Positions 1-8,767 of a stretch of 38,725 bases of DNA are shown here, in pieces (the first letter of the stretch is position 1; each line of letters begins with the position of its first letter). The position numbers and the translations under genes were made by a program. The DNA is from Paracoccaceae bacterium (GTDB lineage Bacteria > Pseudomonadota > Alphaproteobacteria > Rhodobacterales > Rhodobacteraceae), in assembly GCA_007116575.1 (NCBI GenBank), contig SKIF01000015.1:1-38725 (forward strand). Reading direction: 5' to 3'. The notes beneath the pieces are model-generated. The model made no database searches and was not told where the DNA came from. It saw nothing but the letters and a program-made list of their open reading frames with translations.

Positions 1-120
1 AAAAAGCAAAGCCCACAGACGAGCCTGCTATATGGGGGCCGCTCGCCTGTGGGCTTTGCTACCCCCCGGGTGGGTCATTTTAAATGATCACGATGGGTCA
101 GTTTTGAATGCAGATTGACA
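1..120 (+). mobile_element. Right end of an IS21-family insertion sequence (partial)
   Basis: The last 50 bases carry two copies of a motif beginning GGGTCA followed by a T-run (near 72 and 96). The stretch finishes with GATTGACA at 113-120. Repeated GGGTCA-TTTT motifs next to a terminal TGACA are typical of IS21-family ends, where they are transposase binding sites. The transposase genes (istA, istB) and the left end would lie before base 1 and are not visible, so the family call rests on the terminal repeats alone. A target duplication cannot be checked from one end. Confidence 0.6.
5..60 (+). terminator. Strong hairpin at the end of the insertion element
   Basis: Bases 5-24 and 41-60 are inverted copies of each other over 20 bp with one mismatch, around a 16-base loop. 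The stem contains GCAAAGCCCACAG and its complement. It lies just inside the IS end, where it could terminate the element's own transcripts or block read-in. There is no long T-run, so the terminator role is inferred. Confidence 0.5.
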
Positions 121-787
121 AGTAACCGGATAGACTGTGGTGTATTTCGTAGCAGCAAACGGCAGTTTTACAGTTGTCAACAAAAACAACAAAGTAGCAC
201 AATACCGCCGGTTTTTTTGGCATGTTCACCGACCGCGTCTACAAAATGCTGCAGATACAATATAGCATCGTTACCGTTGGCTCACCGCCTTGCATCCGAT
301 CACATAACTCATGCTGCAAGCTGCCTGACGCTTCGAAATGGGGCTGTTCATGTTGCATGCTGCACCTTTCCTCAGCGACTGCCTTGACGAAGCTCGCGCG
401 GCAGGCTGACCGTCAGCAAAGGGCCGCGCTCGATGCCGCACCAGCGAAGTTGTCTTTCATGCTGCGGCATACTCCAACGTCGCTGATGGGCTCGTTGCGA
501 CGTTCGCGCCCGTGTTTTTCTTCGCTCCTATCGGGCAGTGCTAAGGGGGATCGAGAAGGGGGGATGCGGCGAGCTTCCCCCCACGGGGGTTGTTCTGGGC
601 GCTGACCTATCAAGCGGCCCGACATCCCGCGCGAAAGACGCGCCGAGCGCAGCGAGGGAAGGTGCGGGCTGCCGGAGCGCCGCAGACGGCTTTCCGGACG
701 GGCTTGGTGTTGCGGATTGCCCACAACAGTCTTGGTGACTTCGTGGTGAACTGTTCAGATGCACCTCAGGGGAGGAAGGATAAGCCA

Positions 788-844
788 TTGAAATTAATAA
801 CAACAATAGCTCTTGTGGCTGGGGAGTTTGCCCTCAGCGGGTGA
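788..844 (+). pseudogene. Possible remnant of a small entericidin-like lipoprotein
   Basis: A TTG codon follows a good ribosome binding site (GGAGGAAGGA at 771-780) and opens an 18-codon frame. It starts Met-Lys-Leu-Ile, has a hydrophobic run, and ends Ala-Leu-Ser-Gly-stop. The ending looks like a lipobox (LSG-Cys) in which the cysteine codon TGC has become TGA. Small entericidin-like lipoproteins of alphaproteobacteria have this layout. The frame is very short and could be chance, so this is a weak call. Confidence 0.2.
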
Positions 845-863
845 AATGAGGCAAAGCCGAAAG

Positions 864-883
864 AGGGGGCGCGCGCGCCCCCT
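864..883. terminator. Perfect 20-bp GC palindrome upstream of mutS
   Basis: AGGGGGCG followed by its exact complement forms a loop-free 20-bp palindrome 62 bases before the mutS start. As RNA it would fold into a strong stem on either strand. On the minus strand it is followed by a short T-rich stretch. Without a real T-run its role as a terminator is uncertain. Confidence 0.35.
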
Positions 884-945
884 TCCCCCCGCCTGCCCCA
901 TTCGCTACGGTCCGCGCGAGGCGCGCAACAAGGGACGACAGCGGC

Positions 946-3561
946 GTGAGCACCCCAACCCCGATGATGGCCCAGTATCTGGAGGTCAAGGCCCAGGCCC
1001 CGGATGCGCTGCTGTTCTACCGCATGGGCGATTTCTACGAGATGTTCTTCGACGATGCCGTGGCCGCCGCCAGCGCGCTCGATATCGCGCTGACCAAGCG
1101 CGGCCAGCATCTGGGCGAGGATATCCCGATGTGCGGTGTCCCCCACCACTCGGCCGAGGGCTATTTGCTGACGCTCATTCGCAAGGGGTATCGCGTCGCC
1201 ATCGCCGAGCAGATGGAAACTCCCGAAGAGGCGAAGAAGCGCGGTCACAAGGCGGTTGTCCGGCGCGAGATCACCCGCCTTGTGACGCCCGGCACGCTGA
1301 CCGAGGAGTCGCTACTCGATGCGCGCCGTCACAATTTCCTCGCCAGCTATGCCGAGCTGCGCGAAGAGGGCGCGCTGGCCTGGGCGGATATCTCGACCGG
1401 CCAGATCCGCGTCACCACCCTGCCCCGCGCGCGGCTCTCGCCCGAACTTGCCCGCCTCGCCCCGCGCGAGTTGCTGGTCCATGACGGGCACGCCGAAGAG
1501 ATCCGCCCCGTCGCCGAGGATATGGGCACAGCACTCACCCCGCTTGCGCCTGCGAGTTTCGACAGCCAATCCGCCGAAACACGGCTCTGCGCGCTCTACA
1601 AGGTGCAAACGCTGGACGGCTTTGCGCAATTCACCCGTCCTGAACGCGCGGCCCTGGGCGCGCTGGTGGATTATCTGGACCTTACCCAGCGCGGCAAGCT
1701 GCCCCTACTGCAGCCCCCGCAACGCGACAGCGCCGAGGCGCTGGTGCAAATCGACGCCGCCACGCGGCGCAATCTGGAACTGACGCAATCGCTTGCCGGG
1801 ACGCGCGAGGGCGCGCTTCTGGCCAGCATCGATCGCACGGTCACAGCCGCCGGCGCGCGCCTGCTCGAGCGCCGGCTCTCGGCGCCGTCACGCCAAATCG
1901 ACACCATCCTTGCGCGCCAGGAGAACGTGGCTTTCCTGCACGAACACAACCGCTTGCGGGGCGATCTTCGCGCGGCACTCAAATCCGTGCCCGATCTCGA
2001 CCGCGCGCTCTCGCGGCTCGCGCTCGACCGCGCTGGCCCGCGCGACATGGCGGCCATCCGCAGCGCGCTGACCCAGGCGCTCGATATCTCAAACCTGCTC
2101 GCAAAGCAGGACCCGCCACCCCTACTGGCCGAAGCGCGCGCCGCGCTGACTGGCTTCGAGCCCTTGCTAGACCTGCTCGACGCCGCCCTTGTTGCCGAGC
2201 CACCACTTCTGGCCCGCGATGGTGGCTTCATCGCACCGGGCCATGATGCCGATCTCGACGAGGCCCGGCATCTGCGCGACGAAGGGCGCGGTGTGATCGC
2301 GCAGATGCAGGCCGAATATCAGGCGGATACCGGCATCCCGTCGCTGAAGATCAAACACAACAATGTCTTGGGCTACTTCATTGAAGTAACCGCGACTCAT
2401 GCCGAGCGGATGCGCGCACAATCGGACCGCTATATCCACCGCCAGACCACGGCCAACCAGCTTCGCTACACCACATTACCCCTGTCCGAGATCGAGACGA
2501 AAATTCTCAATGCCGGGGCGCGCGCGCTGGAGATCGAGAAACGGCTGTTCGAGAGTCTGCGCGCCGCCATTCTCGACCACGCCGCAGCGCTCAGCGGCAC
2601 GGCCCGCGCACTCGCCGAAATCGACCTCGCCGCTGCGTTGGCCGACCTTGCACAGGCGCGGGACTGGAGCGCGCCGAAGCTCGATACCAGCCGCGCCTTC
2701 AGCATCACGGCGGGCCGCCACCCGGTCGTGGAACAAGCGCTGCAGCGCGCGGGCGAGAGTTTCATCGCCAATGACTGCGACCTCTCTGCCGAAACAGATG
2801 CCGCCATCTGGTTGCTGACCGGTCCCAACATGGCCGGGAAATCGACCTTCCTGCGCCAAAACGCGCTGATCGCCATCCTTGCGCAGATGGGCAGTTTCGT
2901 GCCCGCACGCGCAGCGCATATCGGATTGGTCAGCCAGATCTTCAGTCGCGTGGGGGCCTCGGACGACCTGGCGCGCGGGCGCTCGACCTTCATGGTGGAA
3001 ATGGTCGAAACCGCTGCGATCCTCAATCAGGCCGATGACCGCGCGCTCGTCATCCTCGACGAGATCGGGCGCGGCACCGCCACCTATGACGGGCTCTCGA
3101 TCGCCTGGGCCACGCTCGAGCATCTGCATGACGTGAACCGCGCCCGAGCCCTGTTTGCCACCCATTACCATGAGATGACCGCGCTGGCAGGCCGCCTGCA
3201 GGGGCTACGGAACGCGACCGTCGCGGTCAAGGAATGGGAAGGAGAGGTGATCTTCCTGCACGAGGTGCGGCGCGGTGCGGCAGACCGCAGCTATGGCGTG
3301 CAGGTCGCCCGCCTCGCCGGGCTGCCCGAGCCGGTCATCGCCCGTGCGCGCGAGATCCTCGCAGCCCTTGAACAGGGCAGCAACATGAGCCCAAAGGCGA
3401 TCATCGACGAGTTGCCGCTCTTTGCCGCCAGTCCCCCACCAGCGCCAAAACCGCAACCGAGCCCGGCCATGGAAAAGCTCGCCCAGGTCTTCCCGGACGA
3501 GCTGACCCCGAAACAGGCGCTGGAATTGCTTTATGAGTTGAAGGCACTCAACACGAAGTGA
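946..3561 (+). CDS. mutS: DNA mismatch repair protein MutS
   Basis: MutS recognises mismatched and short looped-out bases after replication and recruits MutL for repair. The 871-residue product has the family's full length. The mismatch-reading Phe-x-Glu is F30-Y31-E32, inside a well-kept N-terminal domain (FYRMGDFYEMFFDDA). Connector and lever/clamp domains follow, then the ABC-type ATPase with Walker A GPNMAGKS at 626-633 and Walker B ending D705-E706. The tail (LTPKQALELLYELKAL) is the usual helix-turn-helix dimer contact. The start is GTG, placed by similarity of the N terminus (TPMMAQYLEVK). An IS end lies about 825 bp upstream, so the local upstream context has probably been rearranged, but the gene itself is intact. 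It converges with grpE. Confidence 0.97.
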   Translation: MSTPTPMMAQYLEVKAQAPDALLFYRMGDFYEMFFDDAVAAASALDIALTKRGQHLGEDIPMCGVPHHSAEGYLLTLIRKGYRVAIAEQMETPEEAKKRGHKAVVRREITRLVTPGTLTEESLLDARRHNFLASYAELREEGALAWADISTGQIRVTTLPRARLSPELARLAPRELLVHDGHAEEIRPVAEDMGTALTPLAPASFDSQSAETRLCALYKVQTLDGFAQFTRPERAALGALVDYLDLTQRGKLPLLQPPQRDSAEALVQIDAATRRNLELTQSLAGTREGALLASIDRTVTAAGARLLERRLSAPSRQIDTILARQENVAFLHEHNRLRGDLRAALKSVPDLDRALSRLALDRAGPRDMAAIRSALTQALDISNLLAKQDPPPLLAEARAALTGFEPLLDLLDAALVAEPPLLARDGGFIAPGHDADLDEARHLRDEGRGVIAQMQAEYQADTGIPSLKIKHNNVLGYFIEVTATHAERMRAQSDRYIHRQTTANQLRYTTLPLSEIETKILNAGARALEIEKRLFESLRAAILDHAAALSGTARALAEIDLAAALADLAQARDWSAPKLDTSRAFSITAGRHPVVEQALQRAGESFIANDCDLSAETDAAIWLLTGPNMAGKSTFLRQNALIAILAQMGSFVPARAAHIGLVSQIFSRVGASDDLARGRSTFMVEMVETAAILNQADDRALVILDEIGRGTATYDGLSIAWATLEHLHDVNRARALFATHYHEMTALAGRLQGLRNATVAVKEWEGEVIFLHEVRRGAADRSYGVQVARLAGLPEPVIARAREILAALEQGSNMSPKAIIDELPLFAASPPPAPKPQPSPAMEKLAQVFPDELTPKQALELLYELKALNTK

Positions 3562-3586
3562 TCATTTTCTTGCCGAAAATACTCAA
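3562..3586 (-). repeat. Interspersed gene-end motif, copy 1
   Basis: Read on the minus strand this is TTGAGTATTTTCGGCAAGA followed by AAATGA. It lies between the convergent mutS and grpE, and the grpE stop codon (TGA) falls inside it, so it is in sense orientation for grpE. Three similar copies occur elsewhere in the window (6695, 20402, 33321). Confidence 0.6.
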
Positions 3587-4146
3587 TTCGACGCAGGCGT
3601 CGATGAGACCCCCACCTGGGCAGGGCGCAACAACTGGTCATGCAACTTGAACCCTTCGGCCATGACCTGAATGATCTGGCCCGCCCGTGTTTCGGGCACC
3701 GGGGCCTCGAACATGGCCTGATGCAGATGCGGGTCGAACATGTCGCCGATCTCGGGGCAGATCCGCTCGACGCCATGCTTGCTCAGAATATTGGTCAATT
3801 CTCGCAGGGTCAGGTCCACCCCTTCGACCAGCCCCGCAGCGGCGGCGCGTGTCTCATCATTGGCAGCATCAAGCGCGCGGGCGAGATTGTCATAGACCGG
3901 CAACATGTCGCGCGCGATGCGTGAGCCGCCATACATCTGCGCGTCGCGCCGGTCCTTTTCTGCACGCTTGCGGCTGTTTTCGGCTTCGGCCAGCGCGCGC
4001 ATCATGCGGTCACGCATTTCGTCGCGTTCGGCCAGAGCGGCGGCCAGTTCACGCTCCATCAACTCCAGCGGATCTTCGACGACCTCGTCCGTGTCGCTCA
4101 CCTGTGGCTCAAGTTGCTCGTCTGCCTTCGGATTTGCCTCGGCCAT
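3583..4146 (-). CDS. grpE: Nucleotide exchange factor GrpE
   Basis: GrpE releases ADP from the chaperone DnaK and so drives its folding cycle in the cytoplasm. The 187-residue product has the expected acidic N-terminal tail, a long charged helix (ELAAALAERDEMRDRMMRALAEAENSRK is typical of the dimeric coiled coil), and the C-terminal beta domain ending in a GrpE signature around HDQLLRPAQVGVS. I place the start at the ATG giving MAEANPKA, after GAGGG four bases upstream and a further GAGGAG. An in-frame TTG seven codons upstream would overlap the hrcA stop and seems less likely. It follows hrcA on the same strand with a 17-base gap, so the two are probably co-transcribed as a heat-shock unit. 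Confidence 0.95.
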   Translation of the reverse strand: MAEANPKADEQLEPQVSDTDEVVEDPLELMERELAAALAERDEMRDRMMRALAEAENSRKRAEKDRRDAQMYGGSRIARDMLPVYDNLARALDAANDETRAAAAGLVEGVDLTLRELTNILSKHGVERICPEIGDMFDPHLHQAMFEAPVPETRAGQIIQVMAEGFKLHDQLLRPAQVGVSSTPASN

Positions 4147-4163
4147 TTTACCCTCTTCACTCC

Positions 4164-5243
4164 TCAATCCGCGCGGCGGTCAGACAACATCCGCCCGACC
4201 AGTTGCGCCGTGTAATCCACGATCGGCACGATCCGCCCGTAATTCAGCCGAGTCGGCCCGATCACGCCGACAGCGCCTATCACCTTGCGGTCCGCGTTCA
4301 TATAAGGAGAAACCACCAGAGTTGAACCCGTCAGCGAAAAAAGCCGGTTTTCCGCACCGATAAAGATCCGCACACCCTCACCAGCCTCGGTCAGTTCCAG
4401 AAACTCGGTGATGTCGCGCTTGCGTTCCAGATCGTCAAACAGGTTACGGATACGCTCTATATCTTCTTCTGCCGCCTCATCGTCCAGCAGGTTCGCCCGG
4501 CCGCGTACGATCAGCCGCTCCTGCGGCTCGCCCTCGTTCTCCCAAATCGCCAGTCCTTGCTCGACCAACTCTGTGGCCAGGGCGTCGATCTCGCGGCGGT
4601 TACGCGCGATTTCGGCACGAAACCGTGCCAACAACGAGGAGACGGTCATCCCTTCGATCATCGAATTGAGGTAATTCGCCGCCTCGCGCATTGCCGAAGG
4701 GGTCATGCCGCGCGGTGGCACGAACAGCCGATTCTCGACATGGCCATCGGCAAAAACCAGCACCACAAGCGCGCGGTCGGGGCCGAGGCTGACAAATTCG
4801 ATATGCCGGATCGCGGCCTCGTGCTTGGGTGAGAGCACCAGCGACGCCCCTTTCGTCACTCCACTGAGCGCGCCGCCGATCTGCTCGAGCAGGGTCGAGA
4901 CATCGCGTTCGTTGCTGCCCATGGTCTGGTCAAGTTTCGCGCGGTCACTGTCATCGAGCGGCGCGACTTCCAGAAGCGAATCGACGAAAAGCCGCAGCCC
5001 GAGATTGGTCGGCACCCGGCCCGCCGAGATATGCGGGCTGTCCAGCAGGCCGAGAAACTCCAGATCCTGCATCACGTTGCGAACCGTGGCTGCGGAGACT
5101 TTCTCGCTCATGTCGCGCGTCAGTGTGCGCGAGCCGACCGGGCTGCCCGAGGCCAGATAGCCCTCGACCACGCGGCGGAACACCTCGCGCGAGCGATCAT
5201 TCATCTCATCGAGAAGTTTTCGACTGTCAGGACCCTCGCCCAT
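4164..5243 (-). CDS. hrcA: Heat-inducible transcription repressor HrcA
   Basis: HrcA represses chaperone genes by binding the CIRCE operator and is itself helped to fold by GroEL. The product shows the winged-helix N terminus (MNDRSREVFRRVVEGYLASG, then PVGSRTL and ATVRNVMQDLEFLGLL) and the long C-terminal effector domain ending in GPTRLNYGRIVPIVDYTAQLV cut here to its key part, LNYGRIVPIVDY. I chose the ATG giving MGEGPDSR (359 residues) because it leaves about 14 residues before NDRS as in relatives. ATG at 5255 or GTG at 5276 are possible. I found no CIRCE copy upstream in this window, so its own operon may be controlled otherwise. The divergent neighbour is rph. Confidence 0.93.
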   Translation of the reverse strand: MGEGPDSRKLLDEMNDRSREVFRRVVEGYLASGSPVGSRTLTRDMSEKVSAATVRNVMQDLEFLGLLDSPHISAGRVPTNLGLRLFVDSLLEVAPLDDSDRAKLDQTMGSNERDVSTLLEQIGGALSGVTKGASLVLSPKHEAAIRHIEFVSLGPDRALVVLVFADGHVENRLFVPPRGMTPSAMREAANYLNSMIEGMTVSSLLARFRAEIARNRREIDALATELVEQGLAIWENEGEPQERLIVRGRANLLDDEAAEEDIERIRNLFDDLERKRDITEFLELTEAGEGVRIFIGAENRLFSLTGSTLVVSPYMNADRKVIGAVGVIGPTRLNYGRIVPIVDYTAQLVGRMLSDRRAD

Positions 5244-5310
5244 CTGCTTCCCCATCCGGAACGTCCCAGAGAGCACCGGAAATTCGCCCCGGTTTCAAGG
5301 GCAAACAGGC

Positions 5311-5340
5311 TTGCAACCCAAGCGCCTGCCCCTGTATCGA
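5311..5340 (+). promoter_or_regulatory. Possible sigma-70 promoter of rph
   Basis: TTGCAA at 5311 and TATCGA at 5335 are separated by 18 bases and lie 28 bases before the rph start. The -10 box is weak. It sits in the 125-bp gap between divergent hrcA and rph, so some promoter is expected here. Confidence 0.35.
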
Positions 5341-5368
5341 GACGCAAACTCCATGAAAAGGACTGCTC

Positions 5369-6082
5369 ATGCGCCCCTCAGGCCGGAATTTAGACACGAT
5401 CCGCACGATTTCAATCGAACCGCATGTCACCAAACATGCCGAAGGCTCCTGCATGATCACGATGGGCGACACCAAAGTGCTCTGCACCGCCTCGCTCGAG
5501 GCCCGCACCCCCCCTTTCCTGCGCAACACGGGCCTTGGCTGGGTGACAGCTGAATACGGGATGCTGCCGCGCGCCACCAATACCCGCGTGCGACGCGAGG
5601 CAAGCGCGGGCAAGCAACAGGGACGAACCGTTGAAATCCAGCGCCTTATCGGACGCAGCCTGCGCGCCTGCGTCGACCGCTCAGCCCTTGGCGAGCGCCA
5701 GATCACCATCGATTGCGACGTGATCCAGGCCGATGGCGGCACCCGCTGCGCGGCAATCACCGGCGGCTGGGTGGCACTGCGACTGGCGGTGAACAAGCTG
5801 CTCAAGGCGGGCGATGTGGTCTCGGACCCGATTACCGACCATCTGGCCGCAGTCTCTTGCGGGATTTATGCCGGCCAGCCGGTGCTCGATCTGGACTATG
5901 CCGAGGACAGCACCGCCGGGGTGGACGGGAATTTCATCCTGCTGGGATCGGGGCGGCTGGTCGAAGTCCAGATGAGCGCCGAGGGCGCGACCTTCTCGCG
6001 CGACGAACTGACCCGGCTGCTCGATCTGGCCGAAAAAGGCGTGGCCGAACTTGTCGCCGCCCAGAAAGCTGCCATCGCATGA
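5369..6082 (+). CDS. rph: Ribonuclease PH
   Basis: RNase PH is a phosphate-dependent exoribonuclease that trims the 3' ends of tRNA precursors. The 237-residue length is standard. Conserved blocks are visible in order: [17 protein letters not shown] at the N terminus, the phosphate-site loop around [44 protein letters not shown], and [13 protein letters not shown] followed by AITGGWVAL. The final ATGA overlaps the start of rdgB, so the two are translationally coupled. This rph-rdgB pairing is common in proteobacteria. Confidence 0.96.
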   Translation: MRPSGRNLDTIRTISIEPHVTKHAEGSCMITMGDTKVLCTASLEARTPPFLRNTGLGWVTAEYGMLPRATNTRVRREASAGKQQGRTVEIQRLIGRSLRACVDRSALGERQITIDCDVIQADGGTRCAAITGGWVALRLAVNKLLKAGDVVSDPITDHLAAVSCGIYAGQPVLDLDYAEDSTAGVDGNFILLGSGRLVEVQMSAEGATFSRDELTRLLDLAEKGVAELVAAQKAAIA

Positions 6083-6687
6083 GAAAATTCACCGGCTCCG
6101 AGCTTCTGGTTGCAACCCACAATGCGGGCAAGCTCGAGGAATTCCACCAGATTCTCGCGCCTTTCGGCATCACAGTCACCTCTGCTGCCGAACACGCCCT
6201 ACCCGAACCCGAGGAAACCGGTACGACATTCGTCGAAAATGCCCGCATCAAGGCTTATGCAGCGGCTGAAGCCACGGGACTGCCAGCGCTGGCCGATGAT
6301 TCCGGGCTGGAAGTCCTGGCGCTGGACGGCGCGCCGGGTGTCTATACGGCGGACTGGGCGGAAACCCCACAGGGGCGCGATTTCGTGATGGCGATGGAAA
6401 AGACCCATGCCGCGCTGCTTGCCAAAGCCGCGCCGGAACCCTGGCAGGCGCGGTTTTGTTGCACATTGGTGCTGGCCTGGCCAGATGGGCAGGACGTTGT
6501 TTTCGAGGGCTTCGCCAATGGCCATCTGGTCTGGCCACGCCGCGGGCAGGACGGGCATGGCTATGACCCTATGTTCCAGCCCGAAGGCGAGAACCGCACC
6601 TTTGCCGAGATGAGCCACGCCGAAAAGAATGCCCGCTCGCATCGTGGTGCCGCGATCAAGGCCCTGATTGAGGGGTGTTTTTCCTGA
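6079..6687 (+). CDS. rdgB: RdgB/HAM1 family non-canonical purine NTP pyrophosphatase
   Basis: This enzyme removes dITP, dXTP and ITP from the nucleotide pool by hydrolysing them to monophosphates, which prevents their incorporation into DNA and RNA. The 202-residue product has the N-terminal substrate motif THNAGK (13-18), the acidic metal-binding pair in LADDSGLEV (D73, D74), and the C-terminal [10 protein letters not shown] block. The start is the ATG overlapping the rph stop. The same frame stays open a long way upstream, but that part is only a shadow of rph. Confidence 0.95.
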   Translation: MRKFTGSELLVATHNAGKLEEFHQILAPFGITVTSAAEHALPEPEETGTTFVENARIKAYAAAEATGLPALADDSGLEVLALDGAPGVYTADWAETPQGRDFVMAMEKTHAALLAKAAPEPWQARFCCTLVLAWPDGQDVVFEGFANGHLVWPRRGQDGHGYDPMFQPEGENRTFAEMSHAEKNARSHRGAAIKALIEGCFS

Positions 6688-6694
6688 CCCTTTG

Positions 6695-6720
6695 CTTCAT
6701 CTTGCCAAAGATACTCAAAC
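6695..6720 (-). repeat. Interspersed gene-end motif, copy 2
   Basis: On the minus strand this reads GTTTGAGTATCTTTGGCAAG followed by ATGAAG. It lies between rdgB and hemW, both on the plus strand, so this copy is antisense to its neighbours. It starts 8 bases after the rdgB stop. Confidence 0.6.
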
Positions 6721-6744
6721 TGAACGGCTGAAAGGGCGCACGCA

Positions 6745-7899
6745 GTGGAAGACTGGCAACATGGCGGCTTCGGGCTTTACATCCACTGGCCGTTCTGCGC
6801 GTCGAAATGCCCCTATTGCGACTTCAACAGCCATGTCGCCGCCCATATCGACCAAGAAGACTGGGCGCGCGCCTATCTGTCCGAGATCGACCGTATAGCT
6901 GAAGAGACCGAGGGCCGGGTGCTGAACACGGTCTTTTTTGGCGGGGGAACGCCCTCGCTGATGGACCCTGCGCTTGTCGCGCAGGTGCTTGAGCGCGTGG
7001 GCAAAAGCTGGCGGCTGGCGAATGACCTGGAAATCACACTCGAGGCCAATCCCGGCTCGGTCGAGGCCGGACGCTTCCGCGCCTATGCCGAGACCGGGGT
7101 GAACCGGGTCTCGATGGGGATTCAGGCGCTTAATGACACCGACCTGCACCGCCTCGGGCGGCTCCATAGCGTGGCAGAGGCGCGGGCTGCCTTCGACATC
7201 GCCCGCGACGCATTTGCCCGGGTGAGTTTTGACCTGATCTATGCCCGCCAGTTCCAGACACCACAGCAATGGGAAGCAGAGTTGCAAACAGCGCTCGGCA
7301 TGGCCGTCGATCATCTCTCGCTCTACCAACTGACCATTGAACCGGGCACCGCTTTTGGTGCCCGTGCGGCGAAGCATGGCCTCAAGGGGTTGCCAAATGA
7401 CGAGATCGCGGCAGATATGTATCTGATAACACAAGAAATTTGTGCTGCACACGGAATGCCGGGCTATGAGATATCAAACCATGCTCGCGAGGGCGCCGCG
7501 TCACGGCATAATCTGATCTACTGGCGTGGCGGTGATTATGCCGGTATCGGGCCGGGGGCGCATGGGCGCTTGACACTGGGGAACAAACGATACGCGACCG
7601 AAACGCCGCGCGCACCCGATGCCTGGCTGCGCCAGGTCTTCGAAGAGGAAAATGGCGAGACACCGCGCTGCGAACTGCCGCAGGAGGAACAGGCGTTGGA
7701 GTACCTAATGATGGGTCTGCGCCTAAGCGAGGGAATTGATTTACAACGATATCAAGAGCTTGCGGGGCAACTTTTGAATGACGCCCGACTGCGGGACCTG
7801 CAGGATGATGGGTTTGTAGAACTCGAGGGATCCCGCTTGAAGGCCACCACAAAGGGGCGACCTGTGCTTAACGCTCTTCTCCGATCTCTCGTTGACTGA
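6745..7899 (+). CDS. hemW: Radical SAM heme chaperone HemW
   Basis: HemW is a radical-SAM protein related to oxygen-independent coproporphyrinogen oxidase. In studied members it binds and delivers heme rather than decarboxylating the porphyrin. The iron-sulfur cysteines are C18, C22 and C25 in a CxxxCxxC motif preceded by GLYIHWPFC. The SAM-binding GGGTP is at 66-70. The C terminus has the HemW domain (YEISNHAREG, GIGPGAHGR, then EEQALEYLMMGLRL). At 384 residues it is HemW-sized and shorter than HemN. The start is GTG after AAAGGG. Its last 32 bases overlap the end of the convergent parB. Confidence 0.92.
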   Translation: MEDWQHGGFGLYIHWPFCASKCPYCDFNSHVAAHIDQEDWARAYLSEIDRIAEETEGRVLNTVFFGGGTPSLMDPALVAQVLERVGKSWRLANDLEITLEANPGSVEAGRFRAYAETGVNRVSMGIQALNDTDLHRLGRLHSVAEARAAFDIARDAFARVSFDLIYARQFQTPQQWEAELQTALGMAVDHLSLYQLTIEPGTAFGARAAKHGLKGLPNDEIAADMYLITQEICAAHGMPGYEISNHAREGAASRHNLIYWRGGDYAGIGPGAHGRLTLGNKRYATETPRAPDAWLRQVFEEENGETPRCELPQEEQALEYLMMGLRLSEGIDLQRYQELAGQLLNDARLRDLQDDGFVELEGSRLKATTKGRPVLNALLRSLVD

Positions 7900-8767
7900 A
7901 TGGCGTACCTATAATGGCACAAAGCCGGTCCAACTGCTCCATCGAGCTATACCGGATTGTCATCACGCCCTTGCCGCCAGCATGATCGATTTCGACCTTC
8001 ATCCCCAGCATAGCGGACAGGTCGTTTTCCAGCCCGCGCGTATCGGCATCCTTGGCCTTGGCTTTATTCTTGCCCGGTGGTGCAGAGGGCGGAGCTTTCA
8101 GAAGTGCTTCGGTCTGGCGCACGGACAAGCCTTCCAGAACGACTTTGCGCGCCAGCATTGCCGGATCATCGGCGGTGATCAGGGCTCGGGCATGGCCTGC
8201 ACTTAGCCGACCGTCGCGCAACATGCCCTGCACCTCATCGGGTAGTGACAGCAGCCGCATCAGATTGGCGATATGCGACCGGCTCTTGCCCATCGCCTCG
8301 GAAAGCTTCTCTTGGGTATGCCCGAACCGGTCAATCAGGGCGCGATAGCCCATCGCCTCTTCAATCGGGTTCAGATCGGTACGCTGGATATTCTCGATAA
8401 TCGCGATTTCAAGGACTTCGGTATCAGTAAAGTCGCGCACGACGACAGGTACTTCATGCACCTGCGCCCGCTGCGCGGCGCGCCAGCGCCGTTCACCCGC
8501 TACAATCTCATAACCCGCTTCCCTGGGCCGCACGATCAGCGGCTGAATGACACCTTTTTCGCGGATCGACGCAGCCAGTTCGGCCAGCGCGGTTTCATCA
8601 AAATGGCGGCGTGGCTGGTCGGGATTGGGCACAAGAAGGTCGATGGCAACACGTTGCACTGTGCCGCGCTCGTTTGGGGCCGAATCGGCAGGTGGCGTGG
8701 CCACCTCTGCCATCAGTGCAGATAGACCGCGGCCCAACCCACGGCGCTCGACCCGTTTCTCGCTCAT
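7868..8767 (-). CDS. parB: Chromosome partitioning protein ParB
   Basis: ParB binds parS sites near the replication origin and, as a CTP-dependent clamp, spreads on DNA to load the segregation machinery. The 299 residues show the N-terminal RGLGRGLSAL motif that contacts ParA, the CTP-binding motifs GERRWRA (91-97) and ENIQRTDLNPIEEA (125-138), a helix-turn-helix (about 148-173), and a C-terminal dimer domain ending GKGVMTIRYSSMEQLDRL in abbreviated form. It is the last gene of the rho-parB minus-strand operon. Its start overlaps the parA stop by four bases, and its cognate parS sites lie 1.4-3.3 kb away in the same operon. Confidence 0.97.
   Translation of the reverse strand: MSEKRVERRGLGRGLSALMAEVATPPADSAPNERGTVQRVAIDLLVPNPDQPRRHFDETALAELAASIREKGVIQPLIVRPREAGYEIVAGERRWRAAQRAQVHEVPVVVRDFTDTEVLEIAIIENIQRTDLNPIEEAMGYRALIDRFGHTQEKLSEAMGKSRSHIANLMRLLSLPDEVQGMLRDGRLSAGHARALITADDPAMLARKVVLEGLSVRQTEALLKAPPSAPPGKNKAKAKDADTRGLENDLSAMLGMKVEIDHAGGKGVMTIRYSSMEQLDRLCAIIGTPFSQREIGEER

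Larger units (their letters stand above)
121..945. other. Long gap without a convincing gene, between IS end and mutS
   Basis: These 825 bases hold no open frame with recognisable protein features. The first 250 bases are less GC-rich than the surrounding coding DNA, and the rest is GC-rich with several short hairpins. One, at 558-582, pairs a run of six Gs plus A with T plus six Cs. Another, at 672-697, has CCGGA and TCCGG arms. A short broken lipoprotein-like frame (788-844) and a GC-rich palindrome (864-883) lie at the mutS end. The stretch may be a former intergenic region plus decayed DNA left by insertion. I see no tRNA or known RNA in it. Confidence 0.5.

Noticed and set aside
115-605. 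Open frames in the left gap as possible transposase fragments
   Set aside because: Their products are cysteine- and serine-rich with no transposase motif, no ribosome binding site and no similarity I can recognise.
5244-5368. A CIRCE operator for HrcA upstream of hrcA
   Set aside because: I looked for TTAGCACTC with its inverted partner in the hrcA-rph gap and found neither arm.
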